DNA from: Circinella minor
Taxonomy: Eukaryota > Mucoromycota > Mucoromycetes > Mucorales > Lichtheimiaceae
DNA length: 64,000 nt
NCBI GenBank assembly: GCA_016758965.1
Contig: JAEPRB010000052.1
Span: 124,001 to 188,000, forward strand
Reading direction: 5' to 3'
A program made the position numbers and the translations under genes. Numbering within the stretch: position 1 is the stretch's first letter; each line of letters begins with the position of its first letter. Below the pieces are notes generated by a model. That model made no database searches. It was not told the DNA's origin and saw nothing but the letters and a program-made list of their open reading frames with translations. Of this stretch, positions 1 through 12,478 are shown piece by piece.

Positions 1-130
1 AAAAAAAAAAAAAAGGGGGGGGAGGGAATGGAGTGGATGATTATAGTGGGTTCCTTTTCTATTTTTTATTGGAGTTTTTATTTATTTCTCGCTCACTTGT
101 CTTTTTTTAGTAATAAACGCGTTTACCAAA

Positions 131-2050
131 ATGAAGCGCAAGTTGAAAGATTCACAAGAAGAAGGAAAAGAATCTTCAGTGAATAAACGTATTCACTCCT
201 TCTTTCAGCCTGACGGAGAAAAAAAAGATATGAGTTTACGTTGGTTACAACAAATTCCTTCTGTCTTGATTGCACGATCAAAACAATATGAACCTGGACG
301 ATCTAATAAAATAGCTGCATTTGATTTGGTAAATAATATATATATTTATTCTCTCACTTTTTATTTTTTATTTTTGTTATCATGTTGCATAATAATAGTT
401 TTGCAAACAACATGAACCGGTAAAAAAATGCTTATTTGAATGGGTCATGGTTAACTATTATATATAGGATAGTACGTTGATCAAAACACGTAGTGGAAGA
501 GTCTATGCAAAAGATAGTAGTGATTGGCAGTGGTGGGATACAAGTGTTCCGGGAACTGTCCGACGACTTTATGATGAAGGGTAAATATATATATTAATAT
601 GTATACATATCGTATCTAATATATAAAACGTATGATTGAATAATAATAAATTATGTAAATGATTGATTTTTTTTAGATATAAAATTGTTATATTTTCAAA
701 TCAAAATGGATTAAATTCTTCTCAAAGAGTTAAAAGCTTTCGTACTAAAGTAGAAAATATTGTAAATCAGGTATATTTAATTATAAATTGCTACAACTAG
801 TAATAATGAACATTGAATATATATGTATATATGAAAAGCTAAGATTTTTACAAATAATAGCTTGGTGTATCTATTGTATTTTTAGCAGCCTTGGAAAAAG
901 ATAAATATCGAAAACCAATGACTGGAATGTGGGATTGGATAGAAAATGATCCAGAAGATAATGGTATTTCAATTGATAAAAAACAAAGTTTTTATGTTGG
1001 TGATGCTGCTGGTCGTGAAGCTGGATGGAAACCAAAAGAAAAGAAAGATCATTCTGCTGTTGATAGGTATAGAATAATTACAGTTAAATGATTTCCATAT
1101 TGAATCGATTTGAAAATAACTTTTTTTTTTTTTTCAATTAGAAAATTTGCTGAAAATATTCAATTATCATTTTATACACCTGAAGAATACTTTTTAAATG
1201 AATCTAAAGCTGAATTTACATATGGTTCATTTGAACCTTCCAAATATTCGGATTCATGTATGTTTTATTTTTCATTTACTATTCTCACTATTAAACACTC
1301 TTGACCAAAAGAAAAACTCACTGAAAAAAAAATCTCTTTTTTTAAAAAAATATAGTACCATTATTTACTCCAACATCAACACCACTTATTCCAACAGATA
1401 AAAGTCAAGAACTTATTGTTTGTGTTGGTTATCCAGCCAGTGGTAAATCTAGTTTCTGTAAAAAATATGTTGTTCCTCATGATTATGTCTATATTAATCA
1501 GGTAATAGACTACTTTTTTTTTTTTAATTTTTATTAATTTATCATATTGAATAAGTACATTTATCAAAGATGATTATATATGAATAGGATACATTAAAGA
1601 CTCGTGAAAAATGTATTAAAGCATGTCAACAAGCACTTTCTGAAGGCAAATCAGCTATTGTTGGTAAGTTATAATATATAATATTGACAAAAAAAAACAA
1701 ACAAACAATTAAACAATTAAACTGATAAATAATATATATATATAGATAATACCAATCCTGAAGTATCTACTCGTGCTAATTATATTCGACTTGCAAAAAA
1801 TGCCAAAATACCTGTAAGATGTTTTAATTTTACAGCGGATGAATACCTTGCTAATCATAACAATTATTTTCGAGCATTACATACAAAAGGTGGAAAAAGT
1901 GAACCATTAAGTCGTATTGCTTATAATACATTTAAATCTAAATTTCAAGCACCAAAAAAGACTGAAGGTTTTGATGAAATTAAAGATATTAATTTTGTCT
2001 TTGAAGGAACTGAAGAAGATAAAATTGCATGGAAAAAATGGTGGACTTGA
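131..2050 (+). CDS. pnk1: Polynucleotide kinase 3'-phosphatase (PNKP/Pnk1)
   Basis: DNA-end repair enzyme that removes 3'-phosphates and phosphorylates 5'-OH ends before ligation, in the nucleus. Eight exons (131-328, 468-580, 677-770, 861-1066, 1142-1257, 1356-1501, 1588-1663, 1746-2050) join to 417 residues with no frame problem. The HAD phosphatase half comes first, with nucleophile motif FDLDST at residues 64-69, IFSNQNG, and VGDAAGREAGW. The P-loop kinase half has Walker A GYPASGKS at about 267-274 and VDNTN further on. There is no N-terminal FHA domain, as in fission-yeast Pnk1 and unlike human PNKP. Motif I has Ser where Gly is usual (DxDGT). Residues 18-25 (NKRIHSFF) resemble a PCNA-binding peptide. 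The ATG at 131 is the first in frame. Identification is firm. Confidence 0.93.
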
Positions 2051-2428
2051 AAAAAAAAAAAAAAAAAAAACATACATATATACATACCTACAACTTTTTT
2101 TCTCTTGTACACTCATTCATACGTTATTGTTGTAACATAATATCTTATTGACTTATATGTATAAAAAAAAAAAGAATAATAAAAAAACCTCGGGTTATTT
2201 TTATTATTAACTACAAATGATTTTTTTTTTTTTGTTTGGGTTCAATGTTACATAATAATAACCCAAACATTTGTTATTTTACGGCAAGTGGGATAATATG
2301 TGAATATTATATTATATATATATATGAATAACACAACATACAAAGAAAAAAAAAAGAGGGATTTTTATTTTTTATTTTTCAATTAAATGCAAACTAGGAG
2401 CTAAAATAATGTTGTTGAAAAATGAGAA

Positions 2429-2460
<32 letters not shown>

Positions 2461-2525
2461 GTAAGGAGAGAAAGGTTAAATGAAATGGTTGGGTAAAAGA
2501 AAAAAAAAGACTCATTCTTTTTTTT
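2051..2525. other. Convergent intergenic region with long T tract
   Basis: Shared 3' flank of two convergent genes. It contains many A and T homopolymers, including a run of 29 T at 2432-2460 and A runs just after the PNKP stop. No coding sequence or structured RNA is visible. Confidence 0.6.
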
Positions 2526-3328
2526 TTAACCTCCTCGAGGAGAATTGGTATTAGAAGTAGTTGGATTTGAAGATGTACTAGTAGTAGTTGGAGACCAGCC
2601 TATTAATTAAAAGAAAGAAAAAAGGTTAGATAAATGAATGTGAGAAGAAAATAATAATAATAAAAAAGAGATTGATAAAATAAAAACTTACGACCACGAT
2701 TGCTATTACCACCTCGAGAATAAGAACCTCTTCCTCGATATCCTCCTCCTCGGTAACTACCACGACTGTGATCACCACCACGTCCTCTACCACGAGAGTA
2801 TCCTCTTCCACGTCCACCACGACCCCGTCCTCCTCTTTCACTACTACGACTTTGACGATCTTCTTCTTCTTCATTTCCACTTGCTTTTTCTGATCCACCA
2901 CTTTCTACTCTTGCTGAGTCGCGTCGTTGTTCTTCATTTTCTTGTGTTTCCGTTTCTGATGCTGTTGTTGGTAATGGAGGAGAAGTTGATTGTATTTCAA
3001 TTTCGGTTACGACTTGAGTAGTTTCGGATGTAGTTGTAGTTTCAATAGGATTCGTAGTAGTAGTTGTTGTTGTTGTATTAGGAGCTAATATAAAAAGTTT
3101 GTGATAAGTCATAAAAGATTTACATATTATAAAGTAGTATTTCATTTTTTACCTGACGGTGAAGTAATAATTCTGGATGGAGTTGAAGCATTCAATGGTT
3201 GTAAAGATAAACTTGACATATCAATCATACTATTGAATGGTACAACAAGCCATACAGGTGGGGCACAATGATGTGTTGTCGGAGGAGGAGCATTAGGAGG
3301 CGCTAAAGGCCATTGAGGTCGTACGTTT

Positions 3329-3360
<32 letters not shown>

Positions 3361-4471
3361 ATTATTATTATTATTATTGCTATTGCTATTATTATTATTA
3401 CTATTATTATTATTATTACTATCGTTTGTATTTGTAGTTGTTGATGATGAAGAAGATAATTCTGAAGTGGGTTGATGTGCTTGACTGAGAGAGTTTTGAA
3501 TCAATGTATAAATCATTTGTTTCATTTGTTGAAAAGTAGTTGAATAACCTTGAGCAATGACATCAGTAGAACCTGAATGTAATTTCCGTAACAAGTCGAA
3601 TACATCGTCATGTTTAGATTGTCTCACTTGTTCTGAAGTATCTTTGACAGCAAATAAGGAACTACCAACAAGTTTATCACACAAATAGACAATAGCATCG
3701 ATTTCAATAGTTGGAAATGAACTTGAAATAACAGAAAAGAACCCTTGTTGTGCTAAACGTACAATATAGAAAAAGTGTAACATTGTAAGAGTTTCATCGC
3801 TTGAAAGGCCATTTGATTTTGTATCATTCTTTGGTGGTTCAGGTAATGGTGTACTCTATTTATAAATATATTCGTTAGTAAAAAAAAAAAAACGCGTTAT
3901 ATTTTTTATTTTGTTCCTTATATAATAGAACGCGTATTTTTAAAAAGACAATACCATTTTAGTGCATAAACCTTCCAATTGATCTATTGTTTCACTAATA
4001 ACTTCTTGCTTATCTCCTTGTTCTTGCTTTTTTTTTAAAAAAAAAAAAAAAAAAAAATATTAATATATCAGTTAATAAAAAAATAATTCATTTTTTTTTT
4101 TTTATCTAAACAATCCACCTTTCTAAAGTTTTTTTTTTTCTTTTTTTTTTAATCTATACCTGTTGTCGATCTTTTAAAGCATCAATGTGGTCACGAATAA
4201 TTTGAACATATTCTGTTGGAACTGGTTTTTGTTTTGGATTACGTTTTTTTGTCTTTTTATTCGTTTTTTTATTTGATTTTTGAGATTTACGAAAAGAATC
4301 GACATTTTCGTCTTGATCCATGGGTTGATCTTGTACTGCGGCACTAGAAGAAGATTCAGAGTTTGTTTGTTGTTGTTGTTGTTCGAATGTGGACGATTCT
4401 TCTTTTTTTGTATCCTCGGAAGGTTTATTACTAGTAACCGATTCAGTTGAACTTTCAGGTAAAGGTGTCAT
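2526..4471 (-). CDS. Gln/Asn-rich protein with C-terminal RGG box
   Basis: Five exons (4471-4160, 4026-3955, 3855-3153, 3084-2692, 2599-2526) give 517 residues. The N-terminal 100 residues are acidic and Ser/Gln-rich, then Lys-rich. A helical block of about 130 residues follows (around residues 105-240), then a Ser/Asn/Gln tract, a Pro-rich patch, Thr repeats, an acidic Glu stretch and a C-terminal block of RGG, RGRG and YRGG repeats ending in PRGG. RGG boxes usually bind RNA and are arginine-methylated; with the Q/N tracts this suggests a condensate-forming RNA-binding protein (inference). No RRM, KH or helicase domain is present. I do not recognise the helical block, so no symbol is given. 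The gene converges on PNKP. Confidence 0.8.
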
Positions 4472-7001
4472 GATTTGGATTATATTACTTTTTATTTTAA
4501 AAAAAAAAAGTGAGAGGGGGAAAAGTGAAAAAGAAAGTTATGGAAAGGAGAGAGAGAAAAAAATTGGGAGACAAGAAAAAAAAAAAAAGCGGGGCACGTA
4601 ATGCCAAATTCCAAATCCAAAAAAAAAAAAGTCTTTTTCTTTTTTGTTATTATTAATCAAACATTTAAACCAAAAAGAAAAAGAAAAAAAAAAGATTATT
4701 TTTCTATTCTAAATTCTATACATAAACTTAAATAAATGGATAATAATCTTTTCTTATTAAAAATCAGGTTTCTAACCTAAAATTTGGAAGGAAAAAAGAG
4801 TAAAAAAGAAACATTTAAACTTGGTTTCTTTTGCATAAAATTTATAAAAGTGATAACTATTTTAATAATTCTTTTGGGTAAGTATAATATACTGCTAATT
4901 TATATCTTTAATAATTTTTTTATATTAAACAATACAATCAATACGTAATTCATAAGTTGATAGATGATCTATTAAGTGTACATATTCTATCTTTTCTTAC
5001 AATATAATTGTAAGGAAATATATTATATGTATATCCAGCAATCCTTATTAGTCGCATCATACTAACTAATAATGTCTCAGTTTAAAATAATCTTTCAAAC
5101 AATTAGTTTTTTTCACCTTTCCACAGATTCTAGGGATCAATTATTATATGTCTTCTATAAGGGATCTCATATTGTTCTTTTAATTCGGATTCTCTCATTG
5201 GACTCCGCTTCGTTGGTCACGTGTATTTGAATTGACTCTCCATTATTATTGTTTTCTAATGGCATTCCCTCTTTTTCTCCAACTAGTTGACACTGCTTGC
5301 AATTCGCCCTCATCTGCGTCATTACTTTTTAATGATGTTGTCCAAACAACTGCAAAACACCAACCCATTTCAGTTATTGATCATTTCAGACTACATGGAA
5401 TTATTTTAAAGGGATATTACACAATATCTATCACAAGGACACTACACCTCACTTGAAAATCAATGTTAGAATTGGAGACAGATAAAACAGGATCGCTCAA
5501 CCAATGAAGTAATTTGCTTTGATCGGATAAATAAGTATCCGGGATCACGTTTCTATAGTGAGTAGTTGTAAATGGGTTATTAATTGCTATTATATACCAT
5601 GTCATTTTTAATTAGAAGTTCAAAAAGCTTATTTAACTTAAAAATAAATAAATAATAATAATAAACCTTTTGTGTTTCTTTAATGAAGTTTGAAATATTT
5701 GGTCAGAAAGAATATGCGTCATCAACTTTTTTAAAATGGTTTTTTTTTCAGTATAATTTAATCGGATGTGTAAGAAAAGATACTCTTTTTTACCAATAAA
5801 TAGTGTCAATCGATTTATTGTTCGACATAGTTTGATTGATTTAGTTTATAATAACAATTTTATTAACTTTGAGTCATTATCGTCCACTGTTATTTATTAG
5901 TCGTTAAGAAAGAAATCTATACTACACTTGCCTTTTATCTTCCTAAAAACAACGTTTTATATGCTACTAGCACGTTATTATCGTACGAAAAAAAAAAGTA
6001 CCTATTTTGCTTTGACTCTTTTTTTTTACCATACAAGTTCCCTACAATAGCCTACCAACACCAACATCATATAGCTCTATCCATCAATGTTTATTATTAC
6101 TCACCGATTTTTGCCATAGCGATACCCATGCAATTACAAATCTTGTTTAGGTTTCTACGTAGAAAGCCACTCCTTTCAAAAAAAAAAAATTAAGTTACCT
6201 TTTTAAAACTTTCTCCATTTTTTTGTGTCGCTTGTAAATTTCCCGTATATCAAAAATTAAGAGATAAAATAGCTACTCATGAAAATCAGTATCATGCAGC
6301 GACGGACTTGTTACTGTTGTATTTGCTCTTAGTGAGAATTAAAGGGGAGGCGGTTACCGAGGAATGGGAATGATAATTATTTTGTCTACTTATATTCTCG
6401 TATGGTTCCAATGGAATGGGTAAGCAGTAGTATATATGCTGTATATAAAGAGCTAAAACAAAAAGTTGGAATATACAAAGTCCATTCTTCGTATAGCACT
6501 ACCATTGTTCATCTTTATTATATATTGCCTAATGTAACAAAACTTTACAAAAATTGTAATTCATCTCCATAAGCATTTTAAAGAATTTTCTTTTTTGTTG
6601 GTTTTTGCTTTAAGTGACCTAGAGATAAACAGATAATTTATTTATTTTTTTGTACTATTTTGAAAAACAATGTCATGATAAACATATTAAAGAATTTATA
6701 TACTTATAAAAAGGGTACGGAGGGTAACTGTGAAAAATGGCATTTCAGGAGAGGAAGTATATTAACAGAAACTTGCTGGATTTAACAAGGACTGGGCGTA
6801 ATATGGAGTCATAGTTTCTTCTAAAAAGAAAAAGGAGAGTTGACAGATTTCGCTATGTCTTAAATATCAATAGTTTAAAAATGTTTGCTATCTACAGACC
6901 TTTCTTCTTTATTTTTGTCGTACGTATTGAATAAAAAAATTATTATTCTTCAGATTTATTCCTTTTGAAGTATTTATTTTAATATAAGAAAAGATATCGA
7001 A
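4472..7001. other. Gene-poor region
   Basis: About 2.5 kb without a supportable gene. Most is AT-rich homopolymer sequence. Between about 5150 and 5610 base composition is more even and a 74-codon frame (5232-5456, +) exists, but it has no recognisable domain or splice context; it may be a decayed remnant. The stretch just before 7002 is the presumed promoter and 5' leader of the sulfotransferase-like gene. Confidence 0.5.
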
Positions 7002-8042
7002 ATGCCATTAGAAGTTATTGGGGCAGGCTGTAGTAGAACAGGAACTTATAGTCTTCATACCGCATTAGAAATATTAGGGTATGTATTTTTATAAAAGATT
7101 ACTACCTATTAATTATTATAATTATTTCCAGTAGTAGTTTGTGGTACTGTAGTCACAATTAATATATAACTCACTCCAGTATGTATATCTTTTATAAAAA
7201 AAATATTTTATAGATATCGTACACATCATGGATTTTCACTGGTAATAGATCCAGAACAAGATCCTGATGTATGGCGTAATTCACTTAAACAACAAAATCA
7301 GCATCAGCTTGCTACCACCAATAGTCAATATGAAAGTAATGAAAAAAAAGAACTAGTTGAAGTAGACTGGGAAAAAGCCTATGGCGGTTATCAGGCGGCT
7401 GTAGATTGGCCAACATACTCTTTTTATAAACAGTTGGCGGATTATTATCCTGAAAGCAAAGTGATCTTAACTGTAAGACCTCCCGATAGTTGGTTTACAT
7501 CAGTGGAGCAAACCATTCTACCGTTAGCACGATGGCGATTTATTCGACGATGGGTCCCACGTCATATGTGGCTCATGCAAGATTTATGGTGTCGCACTTT
7601 TATAAATGGTGCTGTTACAGATCCTGAAGATGAATCACCTTTATTTGATCGAGATAATATGATTCATTGTTATAATGAACATATAAAACAAGTAAAAGAA
7701 ATTATTTCTAAAGAACGACTTCTTATTATGACAATGGATGATGGTTGGGAGCCTTTATGTAAATTCTTGGGTAAACCAATACCAATTGATAGGCCTTTTC
7801 CTGTAACAAATTCAAGACTTGCCTTTACTAACTTTTTCTGGGATCCCATGCGAGAATGTTACCATGACAGCATTGTTATTAGAATAGCAGCACGCATTAT
7901 GACTTTTCGAGATGTTTTTAAAACTGGAAATAAAAAGTTATCCGATAATGGAACAGCAAAATATATCATTACACCTACTCGAACTGCAGCTGTTATTTAT
8001 ATTATTTCAACAATGTTAATTCACCATTTTAACTTTTTTTAG
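7002..8042 (+). CDS. Sulfotransferase-like P-loop protein (Sulfotransfer_4 type)
   Basis: Two exons (7002-7078, 7214-8042) encode 301 residues. The N-terminus MPLEVIGAGCSRTGTYSLH carries the 5'-phosphosulfate-binding loop (GxxRTGTxSL). VILTVRPPDSWFTSVEQ fits the 3'-phosphate-binding strand with its Arg and Ser. WPTYSFYKQLADYYP and DDGWEPLCKFLG are further hallmarks of the fungal/animal family of sulfotransferase-like proteins. The family is expected to transfer sulfate from PAPS, but the acceptor is unknown. The last 20 residues form a hydrophobic segment (AAVIYIISTMLIHHF), suggesting a C-terminal membrane tail. The only close same-strand neighbour is the P450 1.4 kb downstream. Confidence 0.85.
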
Positions 8043-9441
8043 AAGCATACGTATAAGTAAAACAATTAAAAAGAATTATATATATATATATATATATAAG
8101 CCTTAAATAAATAATAATAAAATTTCCAATATAACCACTATATACTATCAAACATATTATTATATTGTTTGTCTCATATCGAGTATAAAGACAATAAAAG
8201 CTTTTATTTTTATTTTTTCACTTTTTTTTTACGTAATTCAGTTACAATCCAGCATATAAAAAAAAGCTACTTTTGGCTTGGTTATTAGAACTCAGGCGAT
8301 ATAACCTTTTAAAGTTTGATGAGATGCTGGATACCTTGAGAATCTCAAAAAAGATAAAGGCTGCACCACAGAAATAACATACAAAGTATGCTTATTAAAT
8401 GATTAATCATTTGTTTAAAATTAACGTCATTAAAAATATATGTATGTACTATGTACAAGGAATATAAGAAAAGTTTTGTTCTTTCTATTATTTTTATGCT
8501 ATATTGCTATGAAAGAATAGTAAAAAGAACCAATAGTACAACATTCACGCCTTTTGGTACTTTCAAACTTTTATATTATGGTATTAGAAAGTTCTAATTT
8601 CATAATACGTATGTGCATTTTGTTCCCTTTTTTTTTCCTTAGGAGAGACAATTACATCTATGCAACTATAGAGTACACTACCCTGAATTTTTTTACGTTT
8701 ATGTAAATAAAAGATCTTCGTTTTTCGATAAAGGGAGAAAATGCGAAAAAATGTAATGGTAAATCAGCAGTCTTTATAACACATCATTGACTGTTGAAAA
8801 ATTGTCTACCGGAACATGTATTATAAAATGATGGATCTCGAATTGTTACTGACTATAATAATAACGATAAAAGAAAAAAAAAGAACCTTTATATCGCACT
8901 GATAATCTGAATAATAGCAAGTCTAAGTTGCCAGTAATTTGTGTAAGAAGACAAGGTACGTACGTACATCATTTCATGACCCTATGATTTAACTGTCACG
9001 TCGATATATCTCCTTTTTTTCTTGTTTTAATTTATAATGAAAAGTAATTTATGAAAAATAAAGCTCTCATTTTTTTTTCACTTTAAAAAGCCCTTTTTTT
9101 CAATTACTTTTACTTTTTACAAAAGTTATATTTAACATCAAACTACAATATTCTATTATTGTGCGGTACGTACTCATCAAAAATTTGAAAAAAAAATAGT
9201 AAGTGTATAATAGATATTTTCCCAATATTTTGAAAGAGAAGAGGTAATTGTTACTAGTACAATTAGTTATACTTCCTGGGTTATTTTTATGATGACCAGT
9301 AGCCTGTGATATTAATCTAAGAAATAAATATTTAATATATAGATATATAACAAAGTTATTATTTATTACCAAGTATTATCTTCTTATTGCGATTCTATTT
9401 TCTTATACAACAACATCATTTTTTCTCGATATATATAAGAA
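8043..9441. other. Intergenic, no gene seen
   Basis: AT-rich spacer of 1.4 kb between the sulfotransferase-like gene and the P450. It includes a (TA)n tract near 8078-8098 and a tandem TACG tract near 8955-8966. A TA-rich stretch just before 9442 may be the P450 promoter. No reading frame with domain content was found. Confidence 0.5.
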
Positions 9442-11194
9442 ATGGTATTTTATGATTTAAAAAATTCTGTTGAATTGTTTGGTACTACAACAAAACAGAT
9501 ATTTTTTATAAGTAGTGCTACTGGATTTTTATACTGGGCATTTTGCAAAAATTCAAAAAGGCAGAAACAAGATTTTAATCAACAACATCAATCCGTTGTA
9601 TCCTCATTACCAGGTGCATTACCACTTGTTGGGCATATATTGGAACTGTCTCGAGATCCAGATTCATTTATTAAAAAATGTAAATCTAGGTGTGGTCCCA
9701 TATTCCGGGTTCAAATGCCAATCATCAACGACCTCTATGTGGTTACTGGAAATCTTATTCCTGAACTTTTAAACTTGCCGGAAAAAAACTGCAAGTCTTC
9801 ATAATGTTGTAGAAGGAGTCTTTCCAGTCGAGGACGTAATTTTTAAGCATTATCGAGAGAAGGGTGCAGAAAAAGAAACATTTATTTCTAAACATCCAGG
9901 TATCTTATATATATATTTGTCTAGTAGAATGCGAACAAATGAACTTTTTTTTTTGTAACGATCAAAATAAACATTATATTAATTACGTATTACAAACTTT
10001 ATCTCTGTCTTTATTATTTAACGCGATTAGTTATACCAATTGGTCAAAGATATTTGAAAGGAGATATCCTTTATGGTTTCGAAGGACGTGTTAAACAAGC
10101 AATGAACGAAATATTCCACACGGAGGTGCTTGGAGGTTTAGAACCGGGTGAAACAAAGCAAATAGATGATATTACTGGTCCTATGGAAAAAACACTGAGT
10201 TATATGTTCTCATTAAATTTTTATGGAACGGAATCGTCGTTGATTGACAACAAAGTGTTGGCACAAGAATTGATGCAAGTGTCTCGGATTCTAATGCGAG
10301 CGGTACCCGTGTATCACATTTTTCCGTACCCAATTGCTGATAAAATTGTTAAAAATTTTATATCGGCCGACAAACATCTTGATGCTATTCTTGATCAAGT
10401 GACACCTGTTGTGAATGGTATTCGATCAGGAAATATACCAGATGATGAAACGTCCTTTATCAGCATGCTTATTAAACATCCAGTATCATTCCATAATGGT
10501 GAAACTAACGCTCGTTCAGCATCCAATACCGCACTTAAAATCGCTCGAACTTTTTGTCTAACCAAAATGACACTCGTACATACTAACTCTTTTATGATGT
10601 ACGAACTAGCTCGTCGCCCAGAACTGGTTCAAGAATTACGAGAAGCCATTATGAAATTGGATGAAAAGCCTACAGCCAAATCACTCAACCAGATCCCACT
10701 GATTGATTCGTTTCTTCGAGAACTTCTCAGGCATAAAAGTCATACATTTATGCATATCAGGGCAGCAAAAAAAGAGATTCTGCTTTCGACAGGTCAGGTC
10801 ATTCCTGAAGGAAGTATTCTGATAGCAGCTGTAAATGATGCTCAACGAGATCCTGAAATGACCCCTATGATTTCAGATGTACCTTTGAATCAGTTTGATC
10901 CATATCGCTACCTGAAAGGAATGAAAAAAAGGAGAAAATGAAGATGAAGAAAAAGGAGAACAAGGAGAATGGGATCCTACAAGAGTTAACCAACTAGGCT
11001 ATTATGCTTTTGGATCTGGTATGCGTCCTTGTCGAGGAAGACATTTCGTGATTCAAGAAATGAAATTGATATTAGCTGAAATTGTCACTAATTATAATAT
11101 CAAAACGGCATCCGGTAAACACATGGATGATCGTTTTTTATTTGGAATTGCAAGATTTCCGCCCAAAGATTCTATTATTTTCGAACGAATTTGA
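9442..11194 (+). pseudogene. Cytochrome P450 with two +1 frameshifts in A7 runs
   Basis: Membrane-anchored fungal P450 related to CYP503/ent-kaurene-oxidase-like enzymes. Two exons (9442-9899, 10031-11194). The N-terminal anchor (IFFISSATGFLYWAF) is followed by the hinge SSLPGALPLVGH. The I-helix has the MTLVHTNS variant typical of this group rather than AGxDT. ExxR is ELLR, and the heme loop FGSGMRPCRGR holds the Cys ligand. The conserved frame is lost twice, at 9782-9788 and at 10924-10930. Both are runs of seven A where six would keep the frame; without the two extra bases the total is 539 codons plus stop. Everything else is intact, so it is either a very young pseudogene or a homopolymer error in the sequence. 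Confidence 0.82.
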
Positions 11195-11689
11195 TGATGA
11201 CAAATAAAAGATGTGGTTTTTTTTTTACAGTACTGCTAGCCACTTAAAATAACTGTTGGGAAAAACTTGGTATAAACAGAATGCTGATTATAGCAAGTTA
11301 TAAACTTATTGATATTAAGAAATAATAAAACTGATTAATGAAATTGATATACTAGCTACACAATATCTTGAATTCAAGTTAAAAAAAAATCGATATGACT
11401 AAAAAAAACCCTAGCTAATAAATTGAATAAAGCATGTTTAGATTATAATTCTAACAATAGGATCATCTTTTGCTGCTGTATTCAATGTCACTGAATTACA
11501 TGTACAAATATATTCTTTCTCTACGTACGTCGTGCTATTATTTCTCACTATCACTATTATAAAATAATATTTAGCTGTTTCTTCTTCTGTTAATGAGATG
11601 AATCGTGAAAATGTATTTTATATATCTTATCTTGAAGAGTTAATATATATATATAGTTTGCTGCTGTGAAAATTATGCATCCACTGGAG
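11195..11689. other. 3' flank of the P450, no gene seen
   Basis: AT-rich sequence between the P450 stop and the left end of the inverted-repeat element. No coding frame with domain content. Confidence 0.4.
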
Positions 11690-11691
11690 TA

Positions 11692-11713
11692 CAGAGGATC
11701 CCCGTTAATTTCA
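11692..11713 (+). repeat. Left terminal inverted repeat
   Basis: 22-bp repeat starting CAGAGGATCCCCG, preceded by TA at 11690-11691 and identical to the reverse complement of 12457-12478. Confidence 0.85.
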
Positions 11714-12456
11714 TAGAGTCATTTTCAATTTTTTCAAAGAATGTGCATATATTGAATACTTCAGCTCACTACTGTGTATCTTTTTTTAATGTATCAAAAT
11801 ACGTACGTATTAATTAATAAATTATTTCTATGTGCTTGTTCTTAATGAATTTTTGTAACTACTTCTTTTTCTTATTTGAGGATGTCTATGTATTGTAACT
11901 TTTTTTTCCTGAAAAAGAAAAGCTATGCTGTATATAGTCCCAAGAGATGGAGAGATAGTTTATTTTTATATAACACCATTTTTTCATTTTTTTTTCAATC
12001 TCTCTATATTTTTGCTCTATATATACCAAAACAGGATGAAAATAGCCAAATCTAACGCGGGATTGACAGTTGAACAGTATAGTATTCGGGCTGAGAAGAA
12101 AAAACTTAGCCCGCAAACCATGACAAACTGATCACTAGCACTATGAGCTAAAAATGAGTTCGACTTGTTAACAGTACCTGATATTACGTAGTGCAATATC
12201 CAAAGGCTTAAAGAGGAAAAACAAGAAGAAAATAAACATACAAGTGGCGTAATAAAAAAGCAACTTATCCTGTATACTAATTTAATTGCGATCCTTATAC
12301 TTATCACATAAATATTTTTTTAATTTATCCGTTAAGGATTCAATACCGGTAGGTGCTGTGAAAGTGAAATAAAGGGGGATGTGAAAATTTTCTTATGTTA
12401 TTTTTACTATTCCTTGATTTTTAGTGAAGTTAATGAGGTATGAAAATTAACGGGTG

Positions 12457-12478
12457 TGAAATTAACGGGGATCCTCTG
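12457..12478 (-). repeat. Right terminal inverted repeat
   Basis: Exact inverted copy of the left 22-bp repeat, followed by TA at 12479-12480. Confidence 0.85.

Noticed and set aside
11804..11817. Palindromic TACGTACGTA tracts here and near 8955 and 13632 as possible regulatory or insertion sites
   Set aside because: Short alternating repeats recur in spacers without consistent position relative to genes.
12017..12307. 96-codon minus-strand frame inside the inverted-repeat element
   Set aside because: Cys/Ser/Phe-rich composition with no transposase signature; likely chance.
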